From contig NC_091118.1 of NCBI RefSeq assembly GCF_040183065.1, positions 212,405,029 through 212,469,028 of the forward strand: 64,000 nucleotides of DNA, read 5' to 3'. Positions 63,848-64,000 of this stretch are shown piece by piece. Position 1 is the first letter of the stretch, and each line of letters begins with the position of its first letter. Under the pieces are notes generated by a model. The model saw nothing but the letters and a program-made list of their open reading frames with translations, did no database searches and was not told where the DNA came from. The position numbers and the translations under genes were made by a program. Origin of the DNA: Periplaneta americana. Lineage: Eukaryota; Arthropoda; Insecta; Blattodea; Blattidae.

Positions 63848-64000
63848 TGTTGTTGGGCTCTCGGCTTGTGCAGTTTCTTATCTGGCGGCGAGATGGCTGA
63901 CATTGTCCACTTGATGCAGTCACTGGAGACCATCTTCTCAGGTTCCTACTTGAAAGGCAATGGAACTGTACCGGTGGTCTCTGCTGAACTGGCATCACTG
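63848..64000 (+). CDS. IFRD: IFRD1/2 homologue, coding exon 5 (continues past window)
   Basis: The acceptor TTTGTTTGCAG has AG at 63846-63847. The frame enters in phase 0 and reads CCWALGLCSFLSGGEMADIV, HLMQSLETIFSGSYLKGNGT, then VPVVSAELASL at the edge. It aligns with the IFRD block C.FG.C.FI...D...........LE.IF..SYLK. The gene continues to the right; the C-terminal IFRD_C part is not in the window. Confidence 0.95.

Noticed and set aside
1-64000. Bacterial operon, phage or defence system
   Set aside because: Spliced exons, SINEs, LINEs and hAT elements throughout show eukaryotic nuclear DNA; no prokaryotic gene clusters were seen.

Overview
The window is nuclear DNA of a large, AT-rich, intron-rich, transposon-crowded arthropod genome. 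The LINE and SINE families look like those I associate with cockroaches and termites (Blattodea, possibly a Periplaneta-like species). That assignment rests on memory of repeat-derived peptides, not on a search. There are no operons, prokaryotic genes or CRISPR arrays.

Host genes. The main gene is on the + strand: an interferon-related developmental regulator (IFRD1/IFRD2 family) starting at 34019 and running off the right edge. Five coding exons (34019-34049, 52316-52429, 52519-52684, 61025-61226, 63848-64000) join in one frame of 222 codons. Introns are about 18.3 kb, 89 bp (with a GC-AG boundary), 8.3 kb and 2.6 kb. On the left are the terminal exon of a probable 27 kDa hemolymph glycoprotein-type gene (6857-7091, +) and a small unidentified 5' coding exon on the minus strand (19500-19578). 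A THAP-type first exon (29374-29444, +) lies upstream of IFRD. Weaker exon candidates are at 12449-12835 (-), 44533-44592 (+) and 46880-46985 (+).

Repeats. Almost everything else that can be read is mobile DNA. (1) LINE family A, with a (TTAC)n/(GTAA)n tail, has eight 5'-truncated copies; the best (20974-21957) still encodes the reverse-transcriptase C-terminal half. (2) Other LINE pieces include one with RNase H (3757-4560), a CR1/Jockey-like one (43293-44042), and two resembling R2-type C-terminal parts (22148-22590, 24784-25128). (3) A Penelope-like insertion (61508-62408) carries part of a GIY-YIG-type ORF between inverted arms, with a solo relative at 12991-13136; both hold hammerhead-like core motifs. 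(4) Several tRNA-headed SINE families are present, many with 12-14 bp target duplications. (5) hAT elements show perfect 8-bp duplications: 16155-17441, 18617-19422, 39734-41145, 36756-36950 and 45310-45505. (6) pogo, mariner-like and other TA-flanked elements occur. (7) MITEs are nested up to three deep (48919-50043).

Most unusual structures. Two insertions, 2993-3456 and 10921-11384, each 464 bp and each flanked by 12-bp direct repeats, consist of two tRNA-like units in inverted orientation. Also notable are the three-level nested MITE with a paralogous empty site, and the Penelope-like arms with ribozyme-like cores. I found no convincing new multi-gene system.
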